DNA from: Rhizobium aethiopicum
GTDB lineage: Bacteria > Pseudomonadota > Alphaproteobacteria > Rhizobiales > Rhizobiaceae
Reading direction: 5' to 3'
DNA length: 64,000 nucleotides
Assembly: GCF_900094625.1 (NCBI RefSeq)
Contig: NZ_FMAJ01000001.1
Coordinates: 682,001 to 746,000, forward strand
The notes under the pieces were generated by a model, which saw nothing but the letters and a program-made list of their open reading frames with translations, did no database searches and was not told the origin of the DNA. A program made the position numbers and the translations under genes. Position 1 is the stretch's first letter; each line of letters opens with the position of its first letter. Positions 56,429 through 64,000 of this stretch are shown piece after piece.

Positions 56429-56739
56429 GCTTGCACCCCTCGTTCCGCAACGCTCGCTCCGGCGCTACGGCTTCTGCCGTTATAGACGCAGCCGGCAGCT
56501 TCGCAAACGCCGGATTAGCGACAAATATGCAAATTCCTCATTGGTCTATTTTGGGGCAGTCGTTAACCGACCGCTAACGTCAGAAGCGCTAATATGAGCA
56601 TACAAAGGGGGACGCATGCATTTTTCGCATACCTCTCATGTATTTATTGCACTGCAAAAAATCGATTAGTCATACTATTTACCGATCTATCGAAGCACGG
56701 GGATGGCGCCCCGGCCCGGTTTTCCGGACGCCCACGGAT
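56429..56739. other. Intergenic region upstream of the sRNA
   Basis: No gene is convincing here. The stretch is AT-rich and holds the 11-bp palindrome TTGCA-C-TGCAA at 56647-56657, a motif found again in front of the second DUF1127 gene. It probably contains regulatory elements for the sRNA. Confidence 0.4.
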
Positions 56740-56875
56740 GCTTTTGTTCGTGACGAGATTCGCAGCTGCGCACTCCTCCTCCCAAGCGCGCTGCGATAGA
56801 CTGGCAACACTCCTCCTCCCAGTTGCCAGTCAATATTATGCGCCCGCCGGATCCTCCCCCGGCGGGCGTGTTATT
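56740..56875 (+). ncRNA. Three-hairpin trans-acting sRNA with twin anti-Shine-Dalgarno loops (alpha-r14/NfeR1-like)
   Basis: The plus strand folds into three successive hairpins. Hairpin 1 (56761-56795) is CGCAGC-t-GCGC with GCGC-GCTGCG around the loop ACTCCTCCTCCCAA. Hairpin 2 (56799-56831) is GACTGGCAAC with GTTGCCAGTC around ACTCCTCCTCCCA. Hairpin 3 (56841-56868) is CGCCCGCCGG with CCGGCGGGCG around ATCCTCCC, and is the likely terminator, followed by TGTTATT. The identical CUCCUCCUCCC loops are complementary to ribosome-binding sites. This design is that of the alpha-r14 (NfeR1) family, Hfq-independent riboregulators of rhizobia. The 5' end is not defined by the sequence; it is placed approximately. 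Confidence 0.8.
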
Positions 56876-57316
56876 CGCCAACATATCGTACATAGATTCA
56901 GATACTTATTGCTCGCCTCCTAGGGCGGCGGCACCGCTGGCCCAGCGAAGACACCCGAAATCTCCGGCGCATCCAACCGTGGCACCGCCACGTGATGATC
57001 GCTTCGCCAGCCGCTAGAATAAGACAATCTGGCCATTCGGCGCGGACCTCGGTCGAGTCGATCCGCCAGAGAGCCCGCTTTTCCCCCATCGCGCCACGAG
57101 TCCCGGCTGTGAAGCCAGTATTCTCCGCAAACGACTTTGCCTATTCGTTGACCAGAGTGCGGTAAGATTGTGTAAAGCATTGCATGCGTCGCATAGGTGA
57201 CTTGAAAACTTGGCTGTTTTCGTTCTTCGCGGTGCAACATATATTCCGCTCATCAAATAGAGGTCAGCGCCGATCGGTGGCTGCTGGCGGATCAAACCCT
57301 CGGAAAGGGGCTTAAC

Positions 57317-57463
57317 ATGAACATCACTCGCTCTTTCAATAACTGGCGCAAGTATCGTCAGACCGTTACGGAACTCGGCCGTATGACCAACCGCGAATTG
57401 CATGACCTCGGCATCGACCGTTCGGACATTCATCGCGTTGCTCGCGAAGCTTCTTCCCGTTAA
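57317..57463 (+). CDS. DUF1127 micro-protein 1
   Basis: The product is 48 residues, Arg-rich: MNITRSFNNWRKYRQTVTEL, then GRMTNRELHDLGIDRSDIHRVARE and a short tail. The central R-E-L-x-D-L-G-I-D-R-S-D-I motif defines DUF1127 (YjiS-like). In several alphaproteobacteria such peptides affect RNA turnover, stress adaptation or C1 and phosphate metabolism. GGAAAGGGG lies 8 nt upstream of the ATG. A strong terminator follows, so it is a stand-alone gene. Confidence 0.88.
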   Translation: MNITRSFNNWRKYRQTVTELGRMTNRELHDLGIDRSDIHRVAREASSR

Positions 57464-57507
57464 TTCAGTCGTCTCTGCTTCCTCCCAAGCAGATCCGTCT
57501 ATGATTG

Positions 57508-57543
57508 AAACGCCCGCTGCATCACAGCGGGCGTTTTCTTTTT
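57508..57543 (+). terminator. Intrinsic terminator after DUF1127 gene 1
   Basis: AAACGCCCGCTG pairs perfectly with CAGCGGGCGTTT around CATCA, followed by TCTTTTTT. Confidence 0.92.
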
Positions 57544-57615
57544 ACGCAATAGACTGTCGCTATGGCTGCAGTCTTCAAATACCCTTTGCCCGCTCAAAAA
57601 ATATTCACCGCTCAA

Positions 57616-57665
57616 TTTGCAAGCATCATATTGCACATTTGCATGGCAGACGCCTCTTATTTGCA
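57616..57665 (+). promoter_or_regulatory. Cluster of four TTGCA motifs upstream of DUF1127 gene 2
   Basis: TTTGCA occurs at 57616, 57638 and 57660, and ATTGCA at 57630. The first, third and fourth are spaced by exactly 22 bp, that is two helical turns. The last runs into TTGCACTGCAC. This regular phasing just upstream of a promoter suggests a multi-site activator or repressor region. Confidence 0.5.
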
Positions 57666-57694
57666 CTGCACAATGGGACTGATATCTCCTATAT
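57666..57694 (+). promoter_or_regulatory. Promoter of DUF1127 gene 2
   Basis: CTGCAC (57666-57671) and CTATAT (57689-57694) are 17 bp apart; CTATAT is the rhizobial sigma-70 -10 consensus. The start would lie about 60 nt before the ATG at 57761. Confidence 0.6.
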
Positions 57695-57760
57695 AAACAT
57701 CAACCGCAGAGAGACAGGCGATCCCGCCGTCCCGCGGACATTTGTTCGAGGAAGAAGACA

Positions 57761-57904
57761 ATGAACCCGATCCGCATTGCAAAAAGCTGGCTCAGCTACC
57801 GCCGCACGCTCAACGAACTCGGCAGCCTGTCCAACCAGACCCTGTCCGATATCGGCGTCAGCCGCTACGACATCCGCAATATCGCATCCCGCTCGTTCCG
57901 CTAA
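57761..57904 (+). CDS. DUF1127 micro-protein 2
   Basis: The product is 47 residues: MNPIRIAKSWLSYRRTLNEL, then GSLSNQTLSDIGVSRYDIRNIASR and SFR. It has the same fold signature as the peptide at 57317, including T-L-x-D-I-G-V-S-R-Y-D-I. GAGGAAGAAG precedes the ATG. The similarity and tandem placement suggest an old duplication, but each gene has its own terminator and this one its own promoter. Confidence 0.88.
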   Translation: MNPIRIAKSWLSYRRTLNELGSLSNQTLSDIGVSRYDIRNIASRSFR

Positions 57905-57931
57905 TTACGATCTGATAGACGATGCATCAAG

Positions 57932-57956
57932 ACGGCGCCATCAGGGCGCCGTTTTT
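57932..57956 (+). terminator. Intrinsic terminator after DUF1127 gene 2
   Basis: ACGGCGCC pairs with GGCGCCGT around a 5-nt loop and is followed by a run of T. It separates this gene from trmFO, which starts 48 bp on. Confidence 0.88.
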
Positions 57957-58003
57957 GACTCCGGGGTGTTGGATCACACCTGCCGGCATGATATCAGCCC
58001 GGA

Positions 58004-59437
58004 ATGAACACGATCTCCTCCTACTCCCCTATCCACGTTGTCGGCGGCGGGCTTGCCGGTTCGGAAGCCGCCTGGCAGATCGCCAGCGCTGGCGTTCCCG
58101 TCATTCTGCATGAAATGCGCGGCGTGCGCGGCACGGATGCGCACAAGACCGACGGTCTCGCCGAACTCGTCTGCTCCAATTCCTTCCGTTCCGACGATGC
58201 CACCAGCAATGCCGTCGGCGTCATCCACGCGGAAATGCGTATGGCGGGCTCGCTGATCATGGCCGCTGCCGACCGGCACCAGGTGCCCGCCGGCGGCGCC
58301 CTCGCCGTTGATCGCGACGGCTTCTCGGATGCCGTGACCCGCGCGATCCACGACCACCCGCTCATCACCGTCGTGCGTGAAGAGATCACCGGCCTGCCGC
58401 CGAGCGACTGGGATCTCGCCATCGTCGCCACCGGACCGCTGACGGCGCCGTCGCTTGCCAGAGCCATCCAGGCGGAGACGGGCGAGGATTCGCTCGCTTT
58501 CTTCGACGCCATCGCGCCGATCGTCTACCGAGAGAGCATCGACATGGATATCTGCTGGTACCAGTCGCGCTACGACAAGGTCGGCCCCGGCGGCACCGGC
58601 AAGGATTACATCAACTGCCCGATGGACGAGGCGCAATATAATGCCTTCGTCGATGCGCTGATATCAGGCGACACGGTCGGCTTCAAGGAATGGGAAGGCA
58701 CGCCTTATTTCGACGGCTGCCTGCCGATCGAGGTGATGGCCGAGCGCGGCCGCGAGACGCTACGCCACGGTCCGATGAAGCCGATGGGACTGACGAACGC
58801 GCACAACCCGACCGTCAAGGCCTATGCCGTCGTGCAACTGCGCCAGGACAATGCGCTCGGTACGCTCTACAACATGGTGGGTTTCCAGACGAAACTGAAA
58901 TACGGCGCGCAGGCGGAAATCTTCCGGATGATTCCAGGCCTGGAAAATGCGGAATTTGCCCGTCTCGGCGGCCTGCACCGCAACACCTATATCAACTCTC
59001 CGACATTGCTTGGTCCGTCGCTGGCGCTGAAATCGCGGCCCGGCCTGCGCTTCGCCGGCCAGATTACCGGCTGTGAGGGTTATGTGGAAAGCGCCAGCGT
59101 TGGTCTGATGGCCGGGCGTTTTGCCGCCGCCGAACGCAAGGGCGAGGCGATCTCGCTGCCGCCGGCAACGACAGCACTTGGTTCGCTGCTCGGTCATATC
59201 ACCGGCGGGCACATCGTCACCGACGAGGAGCCGGGCAAGCGGTCGTTCCAACCGATGAACATCAATTTCGGATTGTTTCCGGAGCTTGAGCCCGGCTCGA
59301 TCGTCAAGCCCGAGGGCGTCAAGCGGTTTCGCGGCAAGGACAAAACAATCATGAAACGGCAGCTGATCGCACGTCGCGCGCTTGCGGACTGCGCCGCGTG
59401 GCTCGGTCAGACCCCGACGTTTGCCGAAAGCGCCTGA
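58004..59437 (+). CDS. trmFO: Folate/FAD-dependent tRNA (uracil-54-C5)-methyltransferase
   Basis: The enzyme makes 5-methyluridine at tRNA position 54 using methylenetetrahydrofolate and FADH2. The product is 477 residues. The FAD Rossmann motif [16 protein letters not shown] is at about residues 12-27. The [11 protein letters not shown] segment with a conserved Cys (about 56), [28 protein letters not shown] with a second conserved Cys, and [12 protein letters not shown] near the end match GidA-small-type TrmFO. It converges on the minus-strand series from secDF. Confidence 0.95.
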   Translation: MNTISSYSPIHVVGGGLAGSEAAWQIASAGVPVILHEMRGVRGTDAHKTDGLAELVCSNSFRSDDATSNAVGVIHAEMRMAGSLIMAAADRHQVPAGGALAVDRDGFSDAVTRAIHDHPLITVVREEITGLPPSDWDLAIVATGPLTAPSLARAIQAETGEDSLAFFDAIAPIVYRESIDMDICWYQSRYDKVGPGGTGKDYINCPMDEAQYNAFVDALISGDTVGFKEWEGTPYFDGCLPIEVMAERGRETLRHGPMKPMGLTNAHNPTVKAYAVVQLRQDNALGTLYNMVGFQTKLKYGAQAEIFRMIPGLENAEFARLGGLHRNTYINSPTLLGPSLALKSRPGLRFAGQITGCEGYVESASVGLMAGRFAAAERKGEAISLPPATTALGSLLGHITGGHIVTDEEPGKRSFQPMNINFGLFPELEPGSIVKPEGVKRFRGKDKTIMKRQLIARRALADCAAWLGQTPTFAESA

Positions 59438-59443
59438 GCTGCT

Positions 59444-59911
59444 CTACTGCTTGTTGGCCGCCGAAGTATTACCGGATGGCAGCTCCTTATCCGGCTCGGC
59501 GACGTAGTTGCCGAGCAGCCAGAGCGCAACTTCGGAAGCCTCCTTCGGTGAAGCGAACTCGAATTTGCCGTTATGGCTGGGCGCATCGAGGAAATCGATC
59601 GTCAACCCCCTGCCCGTTTCCGAGCTTACCACACGCACACGGCCGGGCTCGATCAAATGGCAGGAGAAATGGCGCGCCATGTTGCGCATGAGGCCCGCCT
59701 TGTTGTCGTGTAGGCGCACGAAGATCGCTTGGCCGTTTTCCGTCGCCTGCAGCTGACGGATCGCCTCGTTGGGGAAGGCGCGGCCGAACTCGATGATGGC
59801 GAGACCCGTGTCGTGCAGACTGTCTTCGTTGTTTTGCGCAGCCATGCGTGTGGCTACGAAAGCGAAGAAGATGACGATGGCGAAAAGGACGCACCAGACG
59901 ATAATGCCCAC
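59444..59911 (-). CDS. Hypothetical membrane-anchored protein downstream of the squalene-synthase-like gene
   Basis: The product is 155 residues from GTG 59911, which has GGAG 7 nt upstream; a longer frame to 60034 overlaps the previous gene. One N-terminal membrane span (GIIVWCVLFAIVIFFAFVATRMA) precedes a compact domain with DTGLAIIEFGRAFPNEAIRQLQ, AIFVRLHDNKAGLMRNMARHFSCHLIEP and FASPKEASEVALWLLGNYV. It follows the Mth938-like and squalene-synthase-like genes on the same strand and may belong to their operon. The family is not recognised. Confidence 0.7.
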   Translation of the reverse strand: MGIIVWCVLFAIVIFFAFVATRMAAQNNEDSLHDTGLAIIEFGRAFPNEAIRQLQATENGQAIFVRLHDNKAGLMRNMARHFSCHLIEPGRVRVVSSETGRGLTIDFLDAPSHNGKFEFASPKEASEVALWLLGNYVAEPDKELPSGNTSAANKQ

Positions 59912-59982
59912 GCCGAGTCTCCGTTCAAAGCATAGTGGTGAGGGCCTTGTAGCGCGCGAGACTTGCGCGAATTTGACCGATG

Positions 59983-60840
59983 TCAGATTTTCCGGCGGGC
60001 CGCTGCCAGCGCCATTCTGAGCTGGCGGCGCCATTGCGGCGGCTGCAGCGGCCGGTCGAACAGGAGGGCACCTCGCCTCTGCGCCGTGAGGAGCACCGCT
60101 TCGGCCAGCGTCGCGGGCAGGAAGGCCGGAAATACGGCTGGCGCAATCGAGCCCGCCCTTCTCACCTTTGCCAGATGTTCAAGGCCAAGGCCGGCGAAAG
60201 CCTCGATGGCGGCGGAGATGCGCGCTTTGTCTTGCCCGGCGAGGAAGCCGTCGCGGTCGAGGCCGGTGGCCGAAAGGATCTGTAGCGGGATATAGAGCTG
60301 GCCGCGGCGGCGATGCAGTGGCATCAGCAGCAACAGGCCGGCGATCGCCTGGGCGACACCGGCATGGCCGGCGGCATCCGCTGATCGCGGCGCCTCTTCC
60401 GGCGAAAGCACGAGGCTCGCGAGCTGAATCAGCGCGGACGCCGTCTCGCCGGCATAACCTTCGAGCGAGAGCCGCGTTTCCATCGGATCGTCGTAGAGAT
60501 CGAAGGTGCGGGCCTCGATCATGTCGACCAGCGTCTTGCGCGGCAGGCGATGGGTTTGGATCGCTGTCAGAAGTGCGGCGGCGACGGGATTTGCCGCCGT
60601 CGAGCCATGCGCGCTGCCTTCCAGCAGGTCGCGCCAATATTGCATGCGCACCTCGCCAGGCAACGGCTCATGCACCAGGTCGCGGATGCGGGCGAGCTCC
60701 GCGTTGAACGCGTAAAGCGCCGCAAGGGCGCCGCGCTTCTCCTCCGGCGACAGAAGACAGGCGAGATAACGGTCGCGATCATTGTCGCGCAGCATCGCCA
60801 GGCAGATGTCCTGGTTGTTCGCCATTTTCGCGTCAGCCAT
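59983..60840 (-). CDS. Squalene/phytoene-synthase-like protein (NDUFAF6-type)
   Basis: The product is 285 residues with the trans-isoprenyl synthase fold: RDRYLACLLSPEEKRGALAALYAFNAELARIRDLV, MQYWRDLLEG, MIEARTFDLYDDPM and AQAIAGLLLLMPLHRRRGQLYIP. The aspartate-rich DxxxD pairs of true squalene synthases are weak (only RIRD and DLYDD remain), as in NDUFAF6, the mitochondrial complex I assembly factor. In many alphaproteobacteria this gene follows secDF and an Mth938-like gene, exactly as here, so a role in complex I biogenesis is more likely than isoprenoid synthesis. This is inference from family and context. Confidence 0.82.
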   Translation of the reverse strand: MADAKMANNQDICLAMLRDNDRDRYLACLLSPEEKRGALAALYAFNAELARIRDLVHEPLPGEVRMQYWRDLLEGSAHGSTAANPVAAALLTAIQTHRLPRKTLVDMIEARTFDLYDDPMETRLSLEGYAGETASALIQLASLVLSPEEAPRSADAAGHAGVAQAIAGLLLLMPLHRRRGQLYIPLQILSATGLDRDGFLAGQDKARISAAIEAFAGLGLEHLAKVRRAGSIAPAVFPAFLPATLAEAVLLTAQRRGALLFDRPLQPPQWRRQLRMALAAARRKI

Positions 60841-60842
60841 CG

Positions 60843-61229
60843 TCAGACCGCAATCAATGCCGCCGCGACGGCGCGCTGCTCGGCGAGCATGATGTTGAAA
60901 GTACGTACCGCGGCACCCGTGCTCATCGGATCGGAAGAGATGCCGCGCGTCTTCAGCGCCTGCTTCAATTGGTCGGGCAGACGGCGAAGCTCGGTTCCGG
61001 TGCCGACAAGCAGAACCTCGATATCATCAGACTCATCGAGCACACGGCGGAAATTTTCGATAGACAGCGGCTTCGACATGTCCATGTCCCAGCCGTGAAT
61101 GCCTGAGGGCAGGCAAAGGATCGAGCCGCGATGCGACATGTCCGCAAAACGGAAACCGCCATTGCCGTATGTGTCGATTGGAGCCCGTCCGGGAAAATGC
61201 GCCGCGCGGATTTCTATGCCTTTTGCCAT
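60843..61229 (-). CDS. Mth938-like (DUF498) protein, NDUFAF3-type
   Basis: The product is 128 residues of the DUF498/Mth938 fold: a first strand IEIRAAHFPGRAPIDTYGNGGFRFADMSHRGSILCLPSGIHGWD, then EVLLVGTGTELRRLPDQLKQAL, GISSDPMSTGAAVRTFNIMLAEQRAVAAALI. The vertebrate homologue NDUFAF3 is needed for assembly of the complex I Q module. It starts 5 bp after secDF and ends 3 bp before the NDUFAF6-like gene, which implies one transcript. Confidence 0.9.
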   Translation of the reverse strand: MAKGIEIRAAHFPGRAPIDTYGNGGFRFADMSHRGSILCLPSGIHGWDMDMSKPLSIENFRRVLDESDDIEVLLVGTGTELRRLPDQLKQALKTRGISSDPMSTGAAVRTFNIMLAEQRAVAAALIAV

Positions 61230-61233
61230 GTTT

Positions 61234-63774
61234 TCAAACCACCGTGCCGGATTTTACACCAGCATCCGTCTTATTGCTCTCTTCTCCGTCGGATGGTTCC
61301 GGCCGCAGCCGGAAGACGATCAAGACGGGAGCAGCGATATAGATCGAAGAGAAAGTGCCGAGGGCCACTCCGAAGAGCATCGCAAAGGAGAAGGAGCGGA
61401 TGATGTCGCCGCCGAACAGATAGAGGGCGAGCAACGCAAGCAGCGTCGTCGCCGCCGTCAGCATAGTGCGCGACAATGTCTGATTGATAGAGGCATCGAT
61501 CAGGATCGGCAGCGGCATCTTCTTGTAACGCTCGAGATTCTCGCGCATCCGGTCATAGACGACGACCGTGTCGTTCAGGGAATAACCGACGATGGTCAGC
61601 ACGGCGGCGATGCTCGTCAGGTTGAACTCGATGCCGGTCAGCACGAAGAGACCAAGCATGATGATGACGTCGTGCAGCGTGGCAATGACAGCGCCGACAG
61701 CGAACTGCCATTCGAAGCGGATCCAGATGTAGATCAGAATCGCCGCGAGAGCAGCAACGACACCGAGCGTCGCCATCATCGTCAATTCGCCCGAGATGGC
61801 CGGGCCGACGACCTCGACGCGGCGGAAATCGTAATCGGCCTCGAGTTCGCCGCGCACCAGCGTCGCCGCCGATTGCTCAGCGTTCTCACCGCCGCCCTGG
61901 GACGCGATTCGGATCCGCGCATTCGACGACCCGCCCGTAGGCTCGACGCTGACCTCGCCAAGGTTGAGATCATCAAGGCGCGATTTGAGATCGGCGATGT
62001 CGGCATTGCCCTGTTTCGCCGTCACCTCAATGAGCGAGCCACCGGTGAAATCGATGCCGAGCTGCAAACCAACAGTGGCAAAGGCTGCCATGGCAATCAG
62101 CGAGATCACTGCCGACGCCGTGAAGACATAACGGCGGATCCCCATGAAACGCACATTGGCGTGCTCGAAAAGATGCGCGAGAACGCTCTTCGGCAGATGC
62201 CGGGGATGGCGCGCTTTCAGCCAGACGGCCACGATCGAATGCGTCAGAGTGAAGGCCGTGATGACGGTCGTCAGAATACCGACCGCCAGCGTCACGGCGA
62301 AACCCCGGATGGTTTCGCTGCCGAGGAAGAAGAGGATGACGGCGGCGATGAAGATCGTGACATTCGCGTCGACGATCGTAGCGAATGCGCGCGAGAAACC
62401 GCGGCTGACCGCCTCCGCAAACGTACGGGCGGCTTTCTCCTCTTCGCGGATCCGCTCGTAGATCAACACGTTGGAATCGACCGCCATGCCGACGATAAGC
62501 ACGATGCCGGCAATACCGGGCAAAGTCAGCGTCGCGCCGGCAAGGCTGAGCGCCGCGACGATAAGGATCAAGTTGAAGAAGAGCGAGACGACGGCGATGA
62601 CGCCGAGAATACGGTAAAGCGTGATCATCAGTGCTGCGACCAGCAGGACGGCGACGAGACCGGCAACCAGGCCGGAGAAGACGGAGTCGGCGCCGAAGCT
62701 CGGGCTGATGCTGCGCTCCTCGACGCTCGTCAGCGTCGCCGGCAAAGCGCCGGCGCGCAGCATCACCGCAAGATCGCGAACGCCATCCTCTGAAAAGTTT
62801 GCCGAAATCCGGCCCTCGCCGTCTGTGATCGCCGCATCGATGACCGGCGCCGACATCACCTGGTCGTCAAAGACGATGGCAAGATGTTTGCCGATATTTT
62901 GCGCTGTCGCCTGCGCCAGCCGCTCTTTGCCTTCCGCATCGAGGCGATAGGCAATCGAAGTCTCCTGCGTCTGCGGATCGATGGCGGGCTCGACATCGAC
63001 CATGTTGCTGCCGGTGACGAATGCCGTGCGGTCGACGAGATAGGGAACCGGCGGATCGTCGAGCGAATAGAGCACCTCGGAGGTGGCCGGCCAGCGGCCG
63101 TTCAGCGCCTCCTGTCCCGACATGCTTTCGTCGAGCAGATGAAAGGAAAGCTTGGCCGGCTGGTTCAGGATATTTTTCACCCGCTCGGCATCGACCAATC
63201 CCAGCACCTGGACGACGATCCGATCGTCGCCCTCGGGGCGAAGCAGGAAATGATCGTAGCCTGATTGCGCCAAGCGGCGGCCGATAATATCGAGCGAGCG
63301 GCTGCGGGCGGAGGCAACGTCGGCGGCAATGCCGGCGTCGGAAATCTGCAGCGAAAGCTGCCCCTCGCCGCCCTGCTGCAGCGCAAGCCCAGGCTCTGAA
63401 TGTTCGCCGGCCATAGTCAGAGGCTTCAGCAGATCGACCGCCTTTTGCGTCTCAGCCGGATCGGTGATCCGAACAGTGACGGTCTGGCCGTTACCGGTCA
63501 GCCCGGTATAGCGGATGCCTGCGCCCCGCAACGCGTTGCGCACCTTCGCGACCGCCTCTTCCAGGCGGTCCTTGACAATATCGGAGCGCTCGACCTTCAG
63601 AACGATGTGCGAACCGCCCTGCAGGTCGAGCCCGAGCGTCACGCCGTCGTTTCTCAACCATCCGGGCAGAGAGGAACGCTGCGCCTCGCCGAGCAGATTG
63701 GGCGCAGCGATGATGACGGCCGCAAAGGCGACCAGCCAAATCAGAAGTGTTTTCCAGCGGGAAAAATGCAACAT
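61234..63774 (-). CDS. secDF: Protein translocase SecDF (fused SecD and SecF)
   Basis: This proton-driven accessory unit of the Sec translocon pulls proteins across the inner membrane. The product is an 846-residue fusion. The SecD half has an N-terminal span (TLLIWLVAFAAVIIAAPNLL), GLDLQGGSHIVL near residues 48-60, a large periplasmic P1 region, and a six-span RND module (FGADSVFSGLVAGLVAVLLVAALM onward). The SecF half begins near residue 530 (FMGIRRYVFTASAVISLIAM), has the GIDFTGGSLIEV motif near 565-577, and again six spans. The C-terminus is short and basic. yajC lies directly upstream. Confidence 0.96.
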   Translation of the reverse strand: MLHFSRWKTLLIWLVAFAAVIIAAPNLLGEAQRSSLPGWLRNDGVTLGLDLQGGSHIVLKVERSDIVKDRLEEAVAKVRNALRGAGIRYTGLTGNGQTVTVRITDPAETQKAVDLLKPLTMAGEHSEPGLALQQGGEGQLSLQISDAGIAADVASARSRSLDIIGRRLAQSGYDHFLLRPEGDDRIVVQVLGLVDAERVKNILNQPAKLSFHLLDESMSGQEALNGRWPATSEVLYSLDDPPVPYLVDRTAFVTGSNMVDVEPAIDPQTQETSIAYRLDAEGKERLAQATAQNIGKHLAIVFDDQVMSAPVIDAAITDGEGRISANFSEDGVRDLAVMLRAGALPATLTSVEERSISPSFGADSVFSGLVAGLVAVLLVAALMITLYRILGVIAVVSLFFNLILIVAALSLAGATLTLPGIAGIVLIVGMAVDSNVLIYERIREEEKAARTFAEAVSRGFSRAFATIVDANVTIFIAAVILFFLGSETIRGFAVTLAVGILTTVITAFTLTHSIVAVWLKARHPRHLPKSVLAHLFEHANVRFMGIRRYVFTASAVISLIAMAAFATVGLQLGIDFTGGSLIEVTAKQGNADIADLKSRLDDLNLGEVSVEPTGGSSNARIRIASQGGGENAEQSAATLVRGELEADYDFRRVEVVGPAISGELTMMATLGVVAALAAILIYIWIRFEWQFAVGAVIATLHDVIIMLGLFVLTGIEFNLTSIAAVLTIVGYSLNDTVVVYDRMRENLERYKKMPLPILIDASINQTLSRTMLTAATTLLALLALYLFGGDIIRSFSFAMLFGVALGTFSSIYIAAPVLIVFRLRPEPSDGEESNKTDAGVKSGTVV

Positions 63775-63818
63775 TCTCTCGACGATCTTCCGATCCGGCT
63801 GTTCGCCGTTATCGCTTG

Positions 63819-64000
63819 TTACGCCGCGTCGGCCTTGACAGGCTCACCCTTGACGCGAACGTCCGAAATGCCGCTGCGAACGATGCGCACGCGCACGCCT
63901 TCAGCAATTTCGACTTCGACTTCCTTGTCGTCGACGACCTTGGTCACCTTGCCGACGAGACCACCGCCCGTCACGATCTGATCACCGCGGCGGATGGCCT
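63819..64000 (-). CDS. yajC: Preprotein translocase subunit YajC, 5' end cut by the window
   Basis: About 60 C-terminal codons are visible. They encode AIRRGDQIVTGGGLVGKVTKVVDD and then VEVEIAEGVRVRIVRSGISDV, the conserved soluble domain of YajC, and end in GEPVKADAA. The N-terminal membrane span lies outside the window. It precedes secDF by 44 bp, the usual yajC-secDF order. Confidence 0.93.
   Translation of the reverse strand, partial: AIRRGDQIVTGGGLVGKVTKVVDDKEVEVEIAEGVRVRIVRSGISDVRVKGEPVKADAA

Noticed and set aside
56594..56923. A 109-residue plus-strand frame through the sRNA region
   Set aside because: The composition is not protein-like and it runs straight through the three hairpins of the candidate sRNA.
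61099..62793. A 564-residue Asp/Arg-rich plus-strand open frame
   Set aside because: It lies antisense to secDF and has the composition typical of GC-rich shadow frames.

Overview
The window looks like chromosomal DNA of a fast-growing rhizobium (Rhizobium etli / R. leguminosarum group, Alphaproteobacteria). I base this on the gene content: a complete aapJQMP general amino-acid transporter, class I phaC, fused secDF, a double cold-shock-domain protein, DUF1127 peptides, and homologues of mitochondrial complex I accessory subunits. It also has GC-rich codon use and frequent GTG/TTG starts behind GGAG-type ribosome sites. No database search was possible, so names rest on motifs, length and context.

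Layout. 1-5.6 kb: 3' part of metC (minus) diverging from aapJ-aapQ-aapM-aapP, which has a hairpin between aapJ and aapQ and a terminator after aapP. 5.6-8.3 kb: a frame-broken secreted-protein gene, a DUF3597 gene, small hypotheticals and an AT-rich gap. 8.4-13.3 kb: an accessory segment with a large RTX/beta-helix exoprotein, an IS481-type transposase relic, a sterol-desaturase-family gene and a tyrosine-recombinase relic next to tRNA-Arg(TCT). 13.3-18.1 kb: an NDUFS4-like protein, tRNA-Pro, a DUF192 protein, a double-CSD protein, gloA, an M15-like lipoprotein and three tRNA-Glu genes, two of them inside a nearly perfect 130-bp direct repeat. 18.1-29.4 kb: recJ, hom, an AlaC-type aminotransferase, a lipoprotein, phaC, a Tlde1/DUF2778 protein, a second aminotransferase and a DsbA-like protein.

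29.5-34.6 kb: aroQ-accB-accC-aat (shikimate pathway, fatty-acid synthesis, N-end rule), a DUF2167 protein, a DUF2155 protein and an NDUFA12-like protein. 34.6-43.6 kb: a dead GNAT gene, a live GNAT gene, gatB, several small genes, yjhX, and gatC/gatA followed by another GNAT gene; then a UPF0173 hydrolase, ruvX and two small membrane proteins. 43.7-50.3 kb: a TetR regulator, map, radC, an FMN 2-hydroxyacid dehydrogenase bracketed by a partial copy of the radC 3' end, sthA, and an endonuclease/exonuclease/phosphatase pseudogene. 50.4-56.4 kb: a B12-binding radical SAM protein, an NTF2-like protein, tig, tRNA-Leu and a DUF2157/GDYXXLXY pair.

56.4-58 kb is the most striking non-coding stretch. 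It holds a three-hairpin RNA whose first two loops carry the same anti-Shine-Dalgarno sequence, strongly resembling the alpha-r14/NfeR1 family, followed by two DUF1127 micro-genes with their own promoter and terminators. 58-64 kb: trmFO, then the minus-strand series yajC-secDF-Mth938-like (NDUFAF3-type)-squalene-synthase-like (NDUFAF6-type)-small membrane protein. Together with the NDUFS4 and NDUFA12 homologues, the window carries four homologues of mitochondrial complex I accessory or assembly factors, all outside any nuo cluster.
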